Of a stretch of 64,000 nt of DNA, positions 29,608 to 38,947 are shown piece after piece. Source of the DNA: JAFNAG01 sp963824985 (GTDB lineage Bacteria > Acidobacteriota > UBA6911); NCBI GenBank assembly GCA_963824985.1, contig CAWGRQ010000047.1, positions 186,001-250,000 of the forward strand. Direction: 5' to 3'. Below the pieces are notes generated by a model that worked only from the letters and a program-made list of their open reading frames with translations, was not told where the DNA came from and searched no databases. The first letter of the stretch is position 1. Every line of letters begins with the position of its first letter. The position numbers were made by a program, and so were the translations under genes.

Positions 29608-30942
29608 ATGAAGCTCAGTGGCACTCTGATGCGCAGTGCGGTTGTAGCCGGCCTGGGCGGCCTGCTTTTTGGATTCGACACCGCCGTCATTTCCGGCACC
29701 ACGGAATGGCTCAAGCGGGAATTTGTCCTGACGGATTTCCTGCTCGGATTCACCGTAGCCAGCGCCCTGATCGGAACCATCCTCGGCTCGATTGTTGTGG
29801 GCCGGCCGGCGGATGCGGTCGGGCGCCGAAGGATCCTGTTCATTCTTGCCGTCCTGTTCTTTGTTTCCGCCCTCGGTTGCGGACTGGCCTGGAGCTGGGG
29901 GATATTCCTCGGTTTCCGGTTCATAGGCGGCCTGGCGGTGGGCGGCGCTTCCGTGCTGTCGCCGTTGTACATCGCGGAGATTTCACCGGCGCGCTACCGT
30001 GGGCGCCTGGTGGCGATCACGCAGTTCAACATCGTGCTCGGCATCCTGCTCGCCTACCTCTCCAATTACATCATCGGCACCTTGAACCTGGGTCCGGATG
30101 AATGCAGATGGATGTTCGGCGTCATGGCCATCCCCTCCACAGCCTTTTTCTTCCTGCTCTTCGGCACGCCGCAGAGCCCCCGCTGGCTGATGGCCAAGGG
30201 GCGCGTGGATGAGGCACGGACCGTCCTGCAGATGTGCGGCACCGACACCGGCAACGTGGACGATGAAATCCGGGACATCCAGGCATCGCTTGACATACAA
30301 CATCACACGCTGGAAGAGCCCTTGTTCCGTGCCAAGTACCGCAGGCCGATCCTGCTGGCGGTCGCGATCGCAGTTTTCAATCAGCTATCCGGGATCAATG
30401 CGCTGATTTACTACACGGCGCACATTTTCAGAATGGCCGGCTACGAATCGACCGACGCATTGCTGCAATCGGTCATCATCGGCTTCACCAACCTGATCTT
30501 CACCATCGCTGCCATGTCGGTGATCGATCATTTCGGACGCAGGAAACTGATGCTGACCGGATCCGTCGGCTACATCGTCAGCCTGAGCGCGGCAGCCTAC
30601 TCCTTTTACACCGGGACCGGCGGCAAGCTGCTGCTCGTCAGTCTGATCGTCTTCATCGCCTCGCACGCATTCGGCCAGGGAGCCGTCATCTGGGTGTTCA
30701 TCGGCGAAGTTTTCCCGAATCGCGTGCGCGCCCGCGGCCAGGCATTGGGAAGCGTCACGCACTGGGTCATGGCCGCACTGATCTCCTGGACGTTCCCGAT
30801 CATCGCCGCGCAGTCCGGCGGGCATGTCTTCGCATTCTACGCCCTCTGCTGCGTCGGCCAGCTCATCTGGGTGATTTTCGTCATGCCGGAAACCAAGGGA
30901 ATCTCGCTGGAGAAGATCCAGGAAGAACTCGGCATAGATTAA
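29608..30942 (+). CDS. MFS sugar porter
   Basis: 444 residues from ATG 29608 (GAAAGG upstream). Twelve hydrophobic helices and the sugar-porter signatures: GLLFGFDTAVISG in helix 1, GRPADAVGRRRI after helix 2, RFIGGLAVGGASVLSPLYIAE, the PQSPRWL motif (PESPRWL with Gln for Glu), FNQLSGINALIYY in helix 7, DHFGRRKL and PETKGISLE at the C-terminal end. Likely a proton-coupled hexose or pentose symporter. Divergent from the ROK kinase gene. Confidence 0.9.
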   Translation: MKLSGTLMRSAVVAGLGGLLFGFDTAVISGTTEWLKREFVLTDFLLGFTVASALIGTILGSIVVGRPADAVGRRRILFILAVLFFVSALGCGLAWSWGIFLGFRFIGGLAVGGASVLSPLYIAEISPARYRGRLVAITQFNIVLGILLAYLSNYIIGTLNLGPDECRWMFGVMAIPSTAFFFLLFGTPQSPRWLMAKGRVDEARTVLQMCGTDTGNVDDEIRDIQASLDIQHHTLEEPLFRAKYRRPILLAVAIAVFNQLSGINALIYYTAHIFRMAGYESTDALLQSVIIGFTNLIFTIAAMSVIDHFGRRKLMLTGSVGYIVSLSAAAYSFYTGTGGKLLLVSLIVFIASHAFGQGAVIWVFIGEVFPNRVRARGQALGSVTHWVMAALISWTFPIIAAQSGGHVFAFYALCCVGQLIWVIFVMPETKGISLEKIQEELGID

Positions 30943-31008
30943 CCGGACTATTCATAAATCTTTCGCAGGCGCATGTATGGCAATACGCAGCGCCGGGATT
31001 CCCTCATT

Positions 31009-31200
31009 AATTGTTTAGCCAAATCAAATGGATGAAGAAGCAAAACGCAAAGACGCAAAGGCGCAAGGACGCAAAGATCGACACTGAGCAACAGGCGTGG
31101 GCGCAGCGCTTCGCGCTGGCGCGTCCTTGGGCGAGCCGAAAGGAATCTCTTTGCGTCCTTGCGTCTTTGCGTTCTGCCGTTCAGCATCGGCTAAACAGAT
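31009..31200 (+). repeat. Family R nested palindromic repeat, copy 2 (short form)
   Basis: TAATTGTTTAGCC at the left, GGCTAAACAGAT at the right. Contains the GAAGAAGCAAAACGCAAAG left module, GGGCGCAGCGCTTCGCGCTGG palindrome and the TCTTTGCGTCCTTGCG right module, but no inner hairpin. Lies 58 bases before the start of the next gene. Confidence 0.8.
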
Positions 31201-31258
31201 GCGATATTTTGAAGAATCCGGCCGCAGGCCTTGAATCGCAAGTTGGCGGAGGCGCGTG

Positions 31259-32485
31259 ATGGGGAAACTGCTGGGATGTCTCGCCGTGCTTCTGGTGGGA
31301 GCCGGCATCGTGGTCTTCTTCGTCTTCTATTGGACCGGAGACGTAACACGGGCGGCGGACCAGATGTTTGTGCTCATCCGCGACGGCAGAGCTGGCGAGG
31401 CCTATCGGTCAACCGCGCGCGAGTTTCAGGCCGCAACGTCCGAGGACGACTTTCTCGCCTTCCTGAAGAACTCCACGCTCACGGATTATCGGGGCGCCAA
31501 ATGGTATTCTCGATCGGTTTCCGGGAGCACGGGGGAGCTGGAAGGAGACATCCAGACCGCCGGCGGCGGCGTAATCCCGATCAAGATAAAGCTGGTCAAG
31601 GAATCGGGCGCCTGGAAGGTTTTGGTCATCGAGAAAGCGCTGGCCGGCCTGAGACCGAAAACTCTCCAGATGGACAGTGTCTCCGCCGGCCTGGGCGCCG
31701 ACGCCGTCACCCCGCAGATTCCCCCGCCCGAAGAACTCGCCGCACTGGCAGACGATTCCGTGATGCTGCTGGGGCGCGCCGTCAACACTGGCGATTTTTC
31801 CGAGTTTCACAAGTCAATTTCCCGGATGTGGCAGAACCAGACGACTGGCGAAGCCTTGCTTCAAGCCTTCCAACCTCTGATCGATCAGAAGATCGACCTG
31901 ACCCAAGTCGAGGGGAAGATCCCGGAATTCACCCAGAATCCTGCGATTGACGACAGCGGCCGATTGATCCTTACGGGTCGCTATTCCCTGCCGTCCGGCA
32001 CAATCAACTTCACCGTCAAGTTCGTCAGCGAGAATCTGCGCTGGAAGTTGATTGGCATGTACGCGTCGCCCGAAAGTTCCTCCGTAAACCCAGCCGCAAC
32101 TGCCGGCACGGGCATCATCCCGCCGGAGAGCGAATTGGATGATATGGCCGGCCGCAGCATCAAGCTGCTGGCCTCAGCCATTCAGCGGGACGATTACACT
32201 GACTTTTACGCCTCGATCGCAAAACTCTGGCAGAACCAGACAAGCAGGGAGAAACTGCGCGATCAGTTCAGGGTTTTCGTGGACAGGAAGATCTCCCTGG
32301 ACCTGATCGAAGGCACGGCGCCGGTATTTTCCGAAAGTCCGGTCATCGATGGTAATCGGGTGCTGTTGCTCACCGGCTACTACCCAACCAGGCCGTATCG
32401 GGTGGACTTCAAGCTGAAGTTCATTCGCGAGGGATCGGAATGGAAGCTGATCGGGATCGACGTATCCACCACCGGCGGGAAATAG
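31259..32485 (+). CDS. Membrane-anchored protein with tandem repeated domains, unknown function
   Basis: 408 residues from ATG 31259 with GGAGG at 31248-31252. One N-terminal membrane helix (LLGCLAVLLVGAGIVVFFVFY), the rest outside the cytoplasm. It contains three successive alpha+beta domains of ~110 residues. Domain 1 (AADQMFVLIRDGRAGEAY...VSGSTGELEG) is of DUF4864/DUF4019-like type. Domains 2 and 3 are clear duplicates of each other (LLGRAVNTGDFSEF / LLASAIQRDDYTDF; MWQNQT / LWQNQT; RWKLIGM / EWKLIGI). I recognise no catalytic motif. The fold resembles NTF2-like accessory domains, a guess. Confidence 0.7.
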   Translation: MGKLLGCLAVLLVGAGIVVFFVFYWTGDVTRAADQMFVLIRDGRAGEAYRSTAREFQAATSEDDFLAFLKNSTLTDYRGAKWYSRSVSGSTGELEGDIQTAGGGVIPIKIKLVKESGAWKVLVIEKALAGLRPKTLQMDSVSAGLGADAVTPQIPPPEELAALADDSVMLLGRAVNTGDFSEFHKSISRMWQNQTTGEALLQAFQPLIDQKIDLTQVEGKIPEFTQNPAIDDSGRLILTGRYSLPSGTINFTVKFVSENLRWKLIGMYASPESSSVNPAATAGTGIIPPESELDDMAGRSIKLLASAIQRDDYTDFYASIAKLWQNQTSREKLRDQFRVFVDRKISLDLIEGTAPVFSESPVIDGNRVLLLTGYYPTRPYRVDFKLKFIREGSEWKLIGIDVSTTGGK

Positions 32486-32716
32486 GGCATCGGTTCAATT
32501 GAACCTGCCGGCTGCCTGACGGGCAACAGCCGTCCGGGCCCGTCATCTACTCTGCACGTCGGAGCACTCGACACTCTGCGCCGGACAATGTCGTCTAACG
32601 CGCAGCCCCGGGCCCCCCGGGCTCCGCAAAAGCCCTGCACGCGGATCCAATCTGTGTTCAACCGCGTTCTTCCGTATCCTGCGATGTCTTGTTTCGTGAA
32701 TCATGCGCGCTAAAGC
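32486..32716. other. Non-coding gap before tRNA-Ser
   Basis: No gene seen. Contains a GTTCTTCCGTATCC word near 32662 related to the hairpin at 53048-53100, probably a decayed repeat copy. Confidence 0.35.
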
Positions 32717-32745
32717 TTGCGGTTGAAGGTCGGGCGGCGTACAAT
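32717..32745 (+). promoter_or_regulatory. Promoter of tRNA-Ser
   Basis: TTGCGG at 32717-32722 and TACAAT at 32740-32745, spacer exactly 17 bases, about 45 bases upstream of the mature tRNA 5' end. Confidence 0.55.
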
Positions 32746-32790
32746 CTTGCCTCTCTGCCCGGATCGGGCAGGAATGACCGCAGTTCATCC

Positions 32791-32880
<90 letters not shown>

Positions 32881-33129
32881 CTCTTTGTTTTCAAAGGCTT
32901 GCCGTAGGGTGAGTGCCAAAAGTGGGGGTTTTGCTACCATTCGGCTACCATTATTGTGGCTCGGGCTAGGGTTACAGCGAAGCTCGTAAACCCGAACCCG
33001 TCGATCACCTTGATGTTGTTTTTGGAATGGGTCAGCAAGATGCCGAAAGACTTACCATTTGCGGCCAATTCCGTGCAAAAATGGCCCGCTTGAGGTATCT
33101 ATATCACGAAGTGAAAAGCGCTGCGTGAA

Positions 33130-35355
33130 ATGACAGACGAGCATATGAAGCTGCGACGAGCGCATCGTGATCACACCATGGGTGCGCGCAAGGTGGGCGC
33201 GGAACCGAAAGTCGTCGCCCCTGACAATATTCACGCTTCCGGACCCGGGATTGCCTCCCTTTCCATGCTCGGATCCGTCGCTATTCTGGTCACGATCACA
33301 TTGGCCGTCTACGGGCCCCTGCGACACTACGACTTTGTGTCGTTCGACGACCCATTCTATGCGAGGGACAATCCCTATGTCGCCGCAGGCTTGACCGGCC
33401 AAGGCATCGCCTGGGCCTTCACCGCGGAGCACGCCGGTTACTGGATACCCTTGACGTGGCTGTCGTACATGGTCGACGTTCAGGTGGCTGGTGCGAACGC
33501 TGGAGGGCACCATGTCGCGAATGTCCTCCTTCATGTTGTTAATACTCTCCTATTGTTCGCACTTCTCCGAAGCATGACCGGAGCTACCGGCCGAAGCCTA
33601 TTGGTTGCAGCTCTCTTTGCCGTACATCCGCTCCACGTCGAATCGGTCGCCTGGGTGACAGAGCGCAAGGACGTGCTGAGCACCTTGTTCCTCCTGCTGG
33701 CGCTCTGGTCCTACGTCGGGTACGTCCGACGACCATCCACGTGGCGTTACGCCATGGTTGTTGTGTGGTTCGTCTGCGGCCTGATGGCGAAGCCGATGGT
33801 CGTTACACTCCCCTTCCAGCTCCTGCTGCTCGACGTCTGGCCGCTGGCCCGCGTTCCGCTTGGACGCCGCCCCGCGGACCCCGACCACGCTGCCGCGTCG
33901 CAACTGACCTGGACGTCGGTTGTACGCGAGAAGATACTGCTCGTGGCCGTGGCTGCCGCGGCGGGTGTCGTAACCTTGCTCGCACAACACCAGGCCGGAG
34001 CGGTCGCGGACAAGGAGTTGCTCGGCCCCATGATGCGTGTCGCAACAGCCGTGACCGCGTATGCAACCTATGTCTGGAAAATGTTCTGGCCGGCCGACTT
34101 GGCAGCCTTCTATCCGTATCAAACCGTTTTTAGCCCATGGGCCGCGGGCGGTGCACTCATCATGTTGATCGGGATCTCAATCCTGGCTTTCCGGCTGCGC
34201 CGTTACTCATATGTGGCTGTGGGATGGTTGTGGTACCTCGTTTCGCTCGCTCCAGTGGCCGGGTTCATCCAAGTCGGTGATCAGTCGAGCGCGGATCGAT
34301 TTACGTACGTGCCGCTCATCGGGCTGTTCGTCATCGTGTCCTGGGGCGCCTCGGCGCTGCTTCCGACCAGACAGCGCGTCGTCGGCGCCCTGGCCGTGCC
34401 AGCCGTTGTCGCCTGTGCAGTAGTGGCAAGCGTTCAAGTACAGACGTGGAAGAACGATGACACCCTCTGGAGGCACGCACTCGACGTTGTACCCGACAAC
34501 TTCATGGCGCACAATTTCCTCGGCCGGCGCCTCAACGATCAAGGCCAGACAATCCAGGCGGCTTATCATTTCTCCGAAACGGTTCGCTTGGCTCCTACAT
34601 TCGCGGACGGCCACAATAACCTGGGATTGGTTCTCCTGAAACAAGGCCGGCTGGACGATGCCGTCGAGCAGTTCCGCGAAGCGATCAGGCTCAACCCAAC
34701 GGCGGAGGAGCTCGACGCGTTGGGCATGGCGCTCGCCCTGCATGGGGATCTCGACGAGGCGCTGGCACGCGGGCTCGAAGCGATCAAACTCAAGCCAGAC
34801 TTCGCAGAGGCGCACTATAACGTCGGCCTGACGCTCGCCAGAAGCAGGAGACTTGACGACGCTCTCCGCTACTTTGCCGACGCTCTTCACTTGAGACCGG
34901 ATCTTGCGGTTGTCCATCAAGCGATGGGAGAAGCGCTAGCCCAACTCGGCCGGTTGGACGAAGCCATCGTGGCATACCGGGAAGCCTTACGGCTCGATCC
35001 TGCATTCTGCGACGCTCACTACCACCTCGGCTTCGCCTTACAGGCGCAGGGCCACGTCGATGAGGCAGTTGCGCAGTACATGGAGGCTGTGCGGCTCGTA
35101 CCAGCCCGGGCGGACATCCACAACGATCTCGGATTCGCCTTGGCGTCGCTCGGCAGGATCGGTGAGGCCATCCCGCATTTCACTGAGGCAACCCGTCTCG
35201 CTCCGAGCTTCGTGCAGGCGCATCTCAATCTCGGCTTTGCCCTGGTAGGCAGCGGCAGGCTCCAGGAGGCGGCCGACCATTTCAGGGCGGTGTTGGGCCT
35301 CGACCCGAACAATGACAACGCGCTCCGGGCACTGGCCCGGCTCCAGAAGCGCTGA
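33130..35355 (+). CDS. TMTC-like multi-spanning TPR protein
   Basis: 741 residues. About ten hydrophobic helices between 45 and 440, with FVSFDDPFYARDNPYV and GYWIPLTWLSYMVD in the first loop, HHVANVLLHVVNTLLLF, and AVHPLHVESVAWVTERKDVLSTLF, the diagnostic segments of the TMTC/DUF1736 (O-mannosyltransferase-like, GT-C) group. From ~455 to the end come about eight tetratricopeptide repeats (NNLGLVLLKQGRLDDAVEQF, YNVGLTLARSRRLDDAL). GT-C members transfer sugar from a lipid carrier; activity of bacterial ones is mostly unproven. Inside the island, first gene after the left attachment site. No strong ribosome-binding site at 33130, and the ATG at 33145 or 33178 may be the true start. Confidence 0.82.
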   Translation: MTDEHMKLRRAHRDHTMGARKVGAEPKVVAPDNIHASGPGIASLSMLGSVAILVTITLAVYGPLRHYDFVSFDDPFYARDNPYVAAGLTGQGIAWAFTAEHAGYWIPLTWLSYMVDVQVAGANAGGHHVANVLLHVVNTLLLFALLRSMTGATGRSLLVAALFAVHPLHVESVAWVTERKDVLSTLFLLLALWSYVGYVRRPSTWRYAMVVVWFVCGLMAKPMVVTLPFQLLLLDVWPLARVPLGRRPADPDHAAASQLTWTSVVREKILLVAVAAAAGVVTLLAQHQAGAVADKELLGPMMRVATAVTAYATYVWKMFWPADLAAFYPYQTVFSPWAAGGALIMLIGISILAFRLRRYSYVAVGWLWYLVSLAPVAGFIQVGDQSSADRFTYVPLIGLFVIVSWGASALLPTRQRVVGALAVPAVVACAVVASVQVQTWKNDDTLWRHALDVVPDNFMAHNFLGRRLNDQGQTIQAAYHFSETVRLAPTFADGHNNLGLVLLKQGRLDDAVEQFREAIRLNPTAEELDALGMALALHGDLDEALARGLEAIKLKPDFAEAHYNVGLTLARSRRLDDALRYFADALHLRPDLAVVHQAMGEALAQLGRLDEAIVAYREALRLDPAFCDAHYHLGFALQAQGHVDEAVAQYMEAVRLVPARADIHNDLGFALASLGRIGEAIPHFTEATRLAPSFVQAHLNLGFALVGSGRLQEAADHFRAVLGLDPNNDNALRALARLQKR

Positions 35356-35451
35356 TATGGATAGCTCTGATGTGTTTCCCGAGCACTCGGATGTTCTTGC
35401 TATTTGCATGCCTCCCAAAAGGCATGGCCCGTAATCGTTGGGAAATAGTAC

Positions 35452-35487
35452 TTATTTGGGATCCAATAGCGATTCCAGGATAGACAT
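35452..35487 (-). other. 11-codon reading frame with a perfect Shine-Dalgarno site
   Basis: ATG at 35487, TAA at 35452-35454, encodes MSILESLLDPK. AGGAGG lies at 35496-35501, eight bases before the ATG. It follows the RHH gene by 31 bases on the same strand. It could be the beginning of a gene whose rest was deleted, or a tiny peptide. Confidence 0.35.
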
Positions 35488-35518
35488 ATGTGATTCCTCC
35501 TGTGTGTGTTCACTGCAT

Positions 35519-35725
35519 CTATATCGACTTGGGCTTTTTCGAGTGCCGATCGTACTGACTGACAATCCAAGCGATTCCTTGGCGGGCGAGCCAGGAAACC
35601 GATAAATCCTGCTGGTTCGCGATCCGCTGCAATGCCGCCAACTCGCCAGGGGTGAGACGTAGGACAAGCTGCGCATCTTTGCGCTCACTCTCAGGCTTCA
35701 ACCTCTGTCCCTTCCTTGGAGACAT
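35519..35725 (-). CDS. Small RHH-type DNA-binding protein
   Basis: 68 residues from ATG 35725 (AGAGG upstream). A basic N-terminus (SPRKGQRLKPESERKD) is followed by a beta strand AQLVLRLTPGEL and two helices AALQRIANQQDLSVSWLARQGIAWIVSQY, the ribbon-helix-helix pattern of CopG/Arc-like regulators and antitoxins. Upstream, 35784-35800 holds a perfect inverted repeat suited to autoregulation. No toxin gene is beside it; only an 11-codon frame follows. Confidence 0.65.
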   Translation of the reverse strand: MSPRKGQRLKPESERKDAQLVLRLTPGELAALQRIANQQDLSVSWLARQGIAWIVSQYDRHSKKPKSI

Positions 35726-35783
35726 GCTGTTTTCCTCTCTGGTTTCTTCCCACGGGGGCGAATGATGACATCTATACCCAATG

Positions 35784-35800
35784 ACATTGTAACACAATGT
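35784..35800 (-). promoter_or_regulatory. Candidate RHH operator
   Basis: ACATTGT and ACAATGT (7-base perfect inverted arms, 3-base spacer), placed 59 bases upstream of the RHH start. TATAGA at 35772-35777 (minus strand) is a possible -10. The AT-rich gap 35726-35994 also contains the upstream region of the nuclease-like gene at 35995. Confidence 0.4.
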
Positions 35801-35994
35801 AATGCACAGTGCGACATATTAATTACATTCCGCCAAAGACTTTGGGCGGAGATTGCCCCAAGTACCGGCAGAACATTTACGGCGCCCTTTTCCGGGCGTC
35901 AGCTTCTGCGTCAGCTTCTGCTTCGGGTTGCTGACGATGTTGGAATTGAGCTATACTGCGCCATTCCGAGTAAGCATTTTCAGGAGTCAAACCA

Positions 35995-36789
35995 TTGAGC
36001 AAAGACGACTTGGAAACCAAGGTGCTTGCGGAGATTGAAAAGACCGGATATCCGTTTGAGCTTTGGGCTTCCGAATGCCTCCGCTCGTTTGGGTATCGGG
36101 TGGCCAACAACATCTACTTTGTGGACAAGGACGAAGGCAAAGGCCGCGAATACGACCTGAGAGCTCTGAAGAACGAAGAGATAAATCTCGACGGCAGGAA
36201 GCACTACGTCCGCCACTGTCTTCTTGTTGAATGCAAGCGGAGTGCCAAGCGTCCATGGGTTGTGTTTACCTCCCCAGTCAATTCCTACGACCAAGAGCCT
36301 TGTGAACTCTATGTCGCTGGTGCCATTAAAGAAAAATTGATAAAGGAAGAGTTGTATCAAATAAAGGAACACCCTGTGTTCTCGCCACCAAGGCGGGGGC
36401 GAAGTTACTTTGAGCCCTTCAAGGGAGCGGAGGATGGAGAGGCTGTTTTCAAGGCTCTTACGACCGCAACGAAAGCACTAGTCGACGCCGTTGAGAGCAG
36501 TTTTGCGGCCGGCGGAAACAGCATTTGCTTCTATTATCCTATCGTGCTGTTCGACGGGATCCTTTTTGAGGCTTATCTTGAGAACAAAGCGATCCGCCTT
36601 GAACGCACCAACCATCTTGCCGTTTCGATGTTCTACCGATCAGCAACGTACAAAGAAATTCTGGTTACCGTACCCATTGTCACCAGGGCGGGTTTGACCG
36701 ACTTTATCGGCCGCCTCGATGCAGTACTTGGGTATTGGGGAAAAACGCTCTGCGACGCCGGGTATTTTGTGAAGATCAGGTCGCGCTGA
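35995..36789 (+). CDS. PD-(D/E)XK nuclease-like protein beside a DNA methyltransferase
   Basis: 264 residues starting with TTG at 35995 (AGGAG at 35982-35986). The first 90 residues have the order expected of a PD-(D/E)XK nuclease core: ELWASECLRSFGYRV, then REYDLRA (Asp54) and a beta strand ending VECK (Glu79, Lys81). The rest (FYYPIVLFDGILFEAYL) is not recognised. It lies 57 bases upstream of the DNA methyltransferase gene on the same strand, inside the island, so a role as restriction subunit is likely but inferred. Alternatively it could be an unrelated DNA repair or phage-defence nuclease. Confidence 0.6.
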   Translation: MSKDDLETKVLAEIEKTGYPFELWASECLRSFGYRVANNIYFVDKDEGKGREYDLRALKNEEINLDGRKHYVRHCLLVECKRSAKRPWVVFTSPVNSYDQEPCELYVAGAIKEKLIKEELYQIKEHPVFSPPRRGRSYFEPFKGAEDGEAVFKALTTATKALVDAVESSFAAGGNSICFYYPIVLFDGILFEAYLENKAIRLERTNHLAVSMFYRSATYKEILVTVPIVTRAGLTDFIGRLDAVLGYWGKTLCDAGYFVKIRSR

Positions 36790-36846
36790 AACGGATTGCG
36801 CGAGGCCCCGATTCTGCTATCCTTGGGCGTTCCGGAGACAACCACA

Positions 36847-38511
36847 ATGACTCAAAACGTCCTGTACTACGGCGACAATCTGGAAGTGCTGCGGCGCTAC
36901 GTCAAAGACGAGTCAGTTGACCTGGTCTATCTCGACCCACCTTTTAATAGTAGCCAGGATTACAACGTGCTCTTTGCCGAGCACAACGGCGCCCGGTCTG
37001 CCGCTCAGATCAAGGCATTTGAGGATACGTGGCGATGGGATCAGGGCGCGGCGGAAGCCTACGAGGAAACCGTGGAGCGGGGCGGGCGTATTGCCGAAGG
37101 CATGCGTGCATTCCGTACTTTTCTCGGTGACAGTGACATGATGGCGTATCTCGCCATGATGGCGCCGCGTCTTTTTGAGCTGCGGCGTGCGCTCAAGCCA
37201 ACGGGGTCGATATATCTCCATTGCGATCGGACGGCGAGCCATTACCTGAAATTTCTGATGGATGCCGTTTTTGGGCCAGAGCGTTTTCTCAGCGAAGTGA
37301 CGTGGAAACGAACCCACGCACACGGAAATGCCGGTCGCAACTACGGCGAAGTCTGCGACGTGCTGCTGTTTTACAGAAATGGGCTCCACTACTGCTGGAA
37401 TCAACCCTGCGTCCCTTTCGATGCTGAATATATCGAGAAGCGGTTCACCGGGCGCGATCAAGACGGGCGCCGCTGGCAGTCTGTGACGCTACGGAATCCA
37501 GGGCAACGGCCGAATCTGCGCTACCAATATGAGGCGAGCAATGGAATAACCTATGCGCCGCATCCAAACGGCTGGTCCTGCGACGAGGTGCGGATGCGCA
37601 AGTACGACAGTGAGGGTCGGCTGCACTTCCCAAAGCCAGGAGGGCAGTTGCGCCTGAAAATGTACCTGGACGAGTCTCCGGGCGTGAAGGTTACAAATCT
37701 CTGGGAAGACATCTTCCCAATCAACTCGCAGGCACAGGAGCGCCTCGGCTACCCGACTCAGAAACCCGAAGCTCTCCTTGAAAGAATCATCAAGGCAAGC
37801 AGCAACGAGGGCGATATCGTTCTTGATCCCTTCTGTGGGTGCGGAACAACTATTGCAGCCGCGCAGAATTTGAGGCGTCGCTGGATCGGCATCGACATAA
37901 CCCACCTCGCGATTACCCTTATCAAGCATAGGCTGAAGGATTCCTTCGGAGATGAGGCGGCAGCCACCTACCGCGTTATAGGCGAGCCGGTTTCTCTGCC
38001 TGATGCTCAACAATTGGCGGCCGACGATCCGTATCAATTCCAGTGGTGGACGCTTGGGCTGGTCGGCGCCCGCCCGGTGGAACAAAAAAAAGGCGCTGAC
38101 AAGGGAATCGACGGAAGGCTCTATTTCCACGATGAGCCGAGTGGCAAGACCAAGCAAATCATCCTTTCCGTGAAGGCCGGCCATGTCACCGTGTCGCACC
38201 TTCGCGACCTTCGCGGCGTGCTGGAGCGGGAGAAGGCTGATATCGGCGTTCTGATCTGCATGGAAGAGTCGACGAAACCCATGCGCGCCGAGGCGGCCGG
38301 AGCCGGTTTTTACAAAACCCCTTATGGAAACCACCCGAAGCTGCAAATTCTTACGGTCGGGCAGCTCCTTGAGGGTGCCCGTATTGACTATCCGCCGCAG
38401 TACGCCAGGGAGGACAAGACGTTCAAGAAGGCACCGAAGGCGATGAAGGCAGGCCCCATGCAGAAAGACCTGCCTATCGCAGCGGAGTCTGAACTCGAAT
38501 ACGGAGATTAG
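36847..38511 (+). CDS. DNA methyltransferase fused to an Mrr-like domain
   Basis: 554 residues from ATG 36847 (GGAG upstream). Beta-class N4/N6 amino-methyltransferase: catalytic motif DPPF at 30-33 comes first and the SAM-binding DPFCGCGTT at 327-335 late, with GYPTQKPEALLERII before it and RRWIGIDI after it, as in type III-like and site-specific DNA methyltransferases. From ~395 there is a second domain (YQFQWWTLGL, GADKGIDGRLYF with Asp422, IILSVKAG with Lys443) laid out like an Mrr/PD-(D/E)XK nuclease core, but Ser441 stands where Glu or Gln is usual. The fusion plus the upstream nuclease-like gene make a compact candidate restriction-modification system. Confidence 0.85.
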   Translation: MTQNVLYYGDNLEVLRRYVKDESVDLVYLDPPFNSSQDYNVLFAEHNGARSAAQIKAFEDTWRWDQGAAEAYEETVERGGRIAEGMRAFRTFLGDSDMMAYLAMMAPRLFELRRALKPTGSIYLHCDRTASHYLKFLMDAVFGPERFLSEVTWKRTHAHGNAGRNYGEVCDVLLFYRNGLHYCWNQPCVPFDAEYIEKRFTGRDQDGRRWQSVTLRNPGQRPNLRYQYEASNGITYAPHPNGWSCDEVRMRKYDSEGRLHFPKPGGQLRLKMYLDESPGVKVTNLWEDIFPINSQAQERLGYPTQKPEALLERIIKASSNEGDIVLDPFCGCGTTIAAAQNLRRRWIGIDITHLAITLIKHRLKDSFGDEAAATYRVIGEPVSLPDAQQLAADDPYQFQWWTLGLVGARPVEQKKGADKGIDGRLYFHDEPSGKTKQIILSVKAGHVTVSHLRDLRGVLEREKADIGVLICMEESTKPMRAEAAGAGFYKTPYGNHPKLQILTVGQLLEGARIDYPPQYAREDKTFKKAPKAMKAGPMQKDLPIAAESELEYGD

Positions 38512-38539
38512 ACTGCTACAAAACACGACGAGGTTTTTC

Positions 38540-38878
38540 ATGGCTGATCGAAAGCGACTGGAAAGAATCGAGCTTCTCATCGGAACCGGCCGCGTCCTCA
38601 AAGGGCTGACGGAGGTTGCCACGGTGCGCTACCGTGTGGAGGTTTTTCAGGAGAAGATCGAGAGCATCACCGGCTCTGGAACCCACATCATTGACGGCCT
38701 AAAGGACATACGCGGTACTATCGATCCCGTGGGAGCTTCGATCGGAACGCTTTTCGACAAGGGCACATTGACGCTGGTGTTTGAGGACGGGAGAAAAATG
38801 GACTTCATGATTGCTCACTCAGACATAATGGCAAACTCAGGCTCAATTGCCAACGCGTCCGGAGCCGGAATTTATTAG
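38540..38878 (+). CDS. Hypothetical island protein
   Basis: 112 residues, 28 bases after the methyltransferase gene and likely in its operon. Beta-strand-rich with a basic N-terminus (MADRKRLERIELLIGTGR), no signal peptide, no membrane helix, no motif I recognise. A weak AGG is the only ribosome-binding signal. Position suggests an accessory to the restriction genes. Confidence 0.55.
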   Translation: MADRKRLERIELLIGTGRVLKGLTEVATVRYRVEVFQEKIESITGSGTHIIDGLKDIRGTIDPVGASIGTLFDKGTLTLVFEDGRKMDFMIAHSDIMANSGSIANASGAGIY

Positions 38879-38947
38879 GCATTAACGAGCGTGGTATGCG
38901 CCTGACCTGATCAAAAAAGAAGATCGCTAGGCAGCTTCCCCGGATTG

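Noticed and set aside
31024..31308. Peptides such as KDAKIDTEQQAWAQRFALA that recur at several loci
   Set aside because: They are translations of the family R repeats in different frames, not a protein family.
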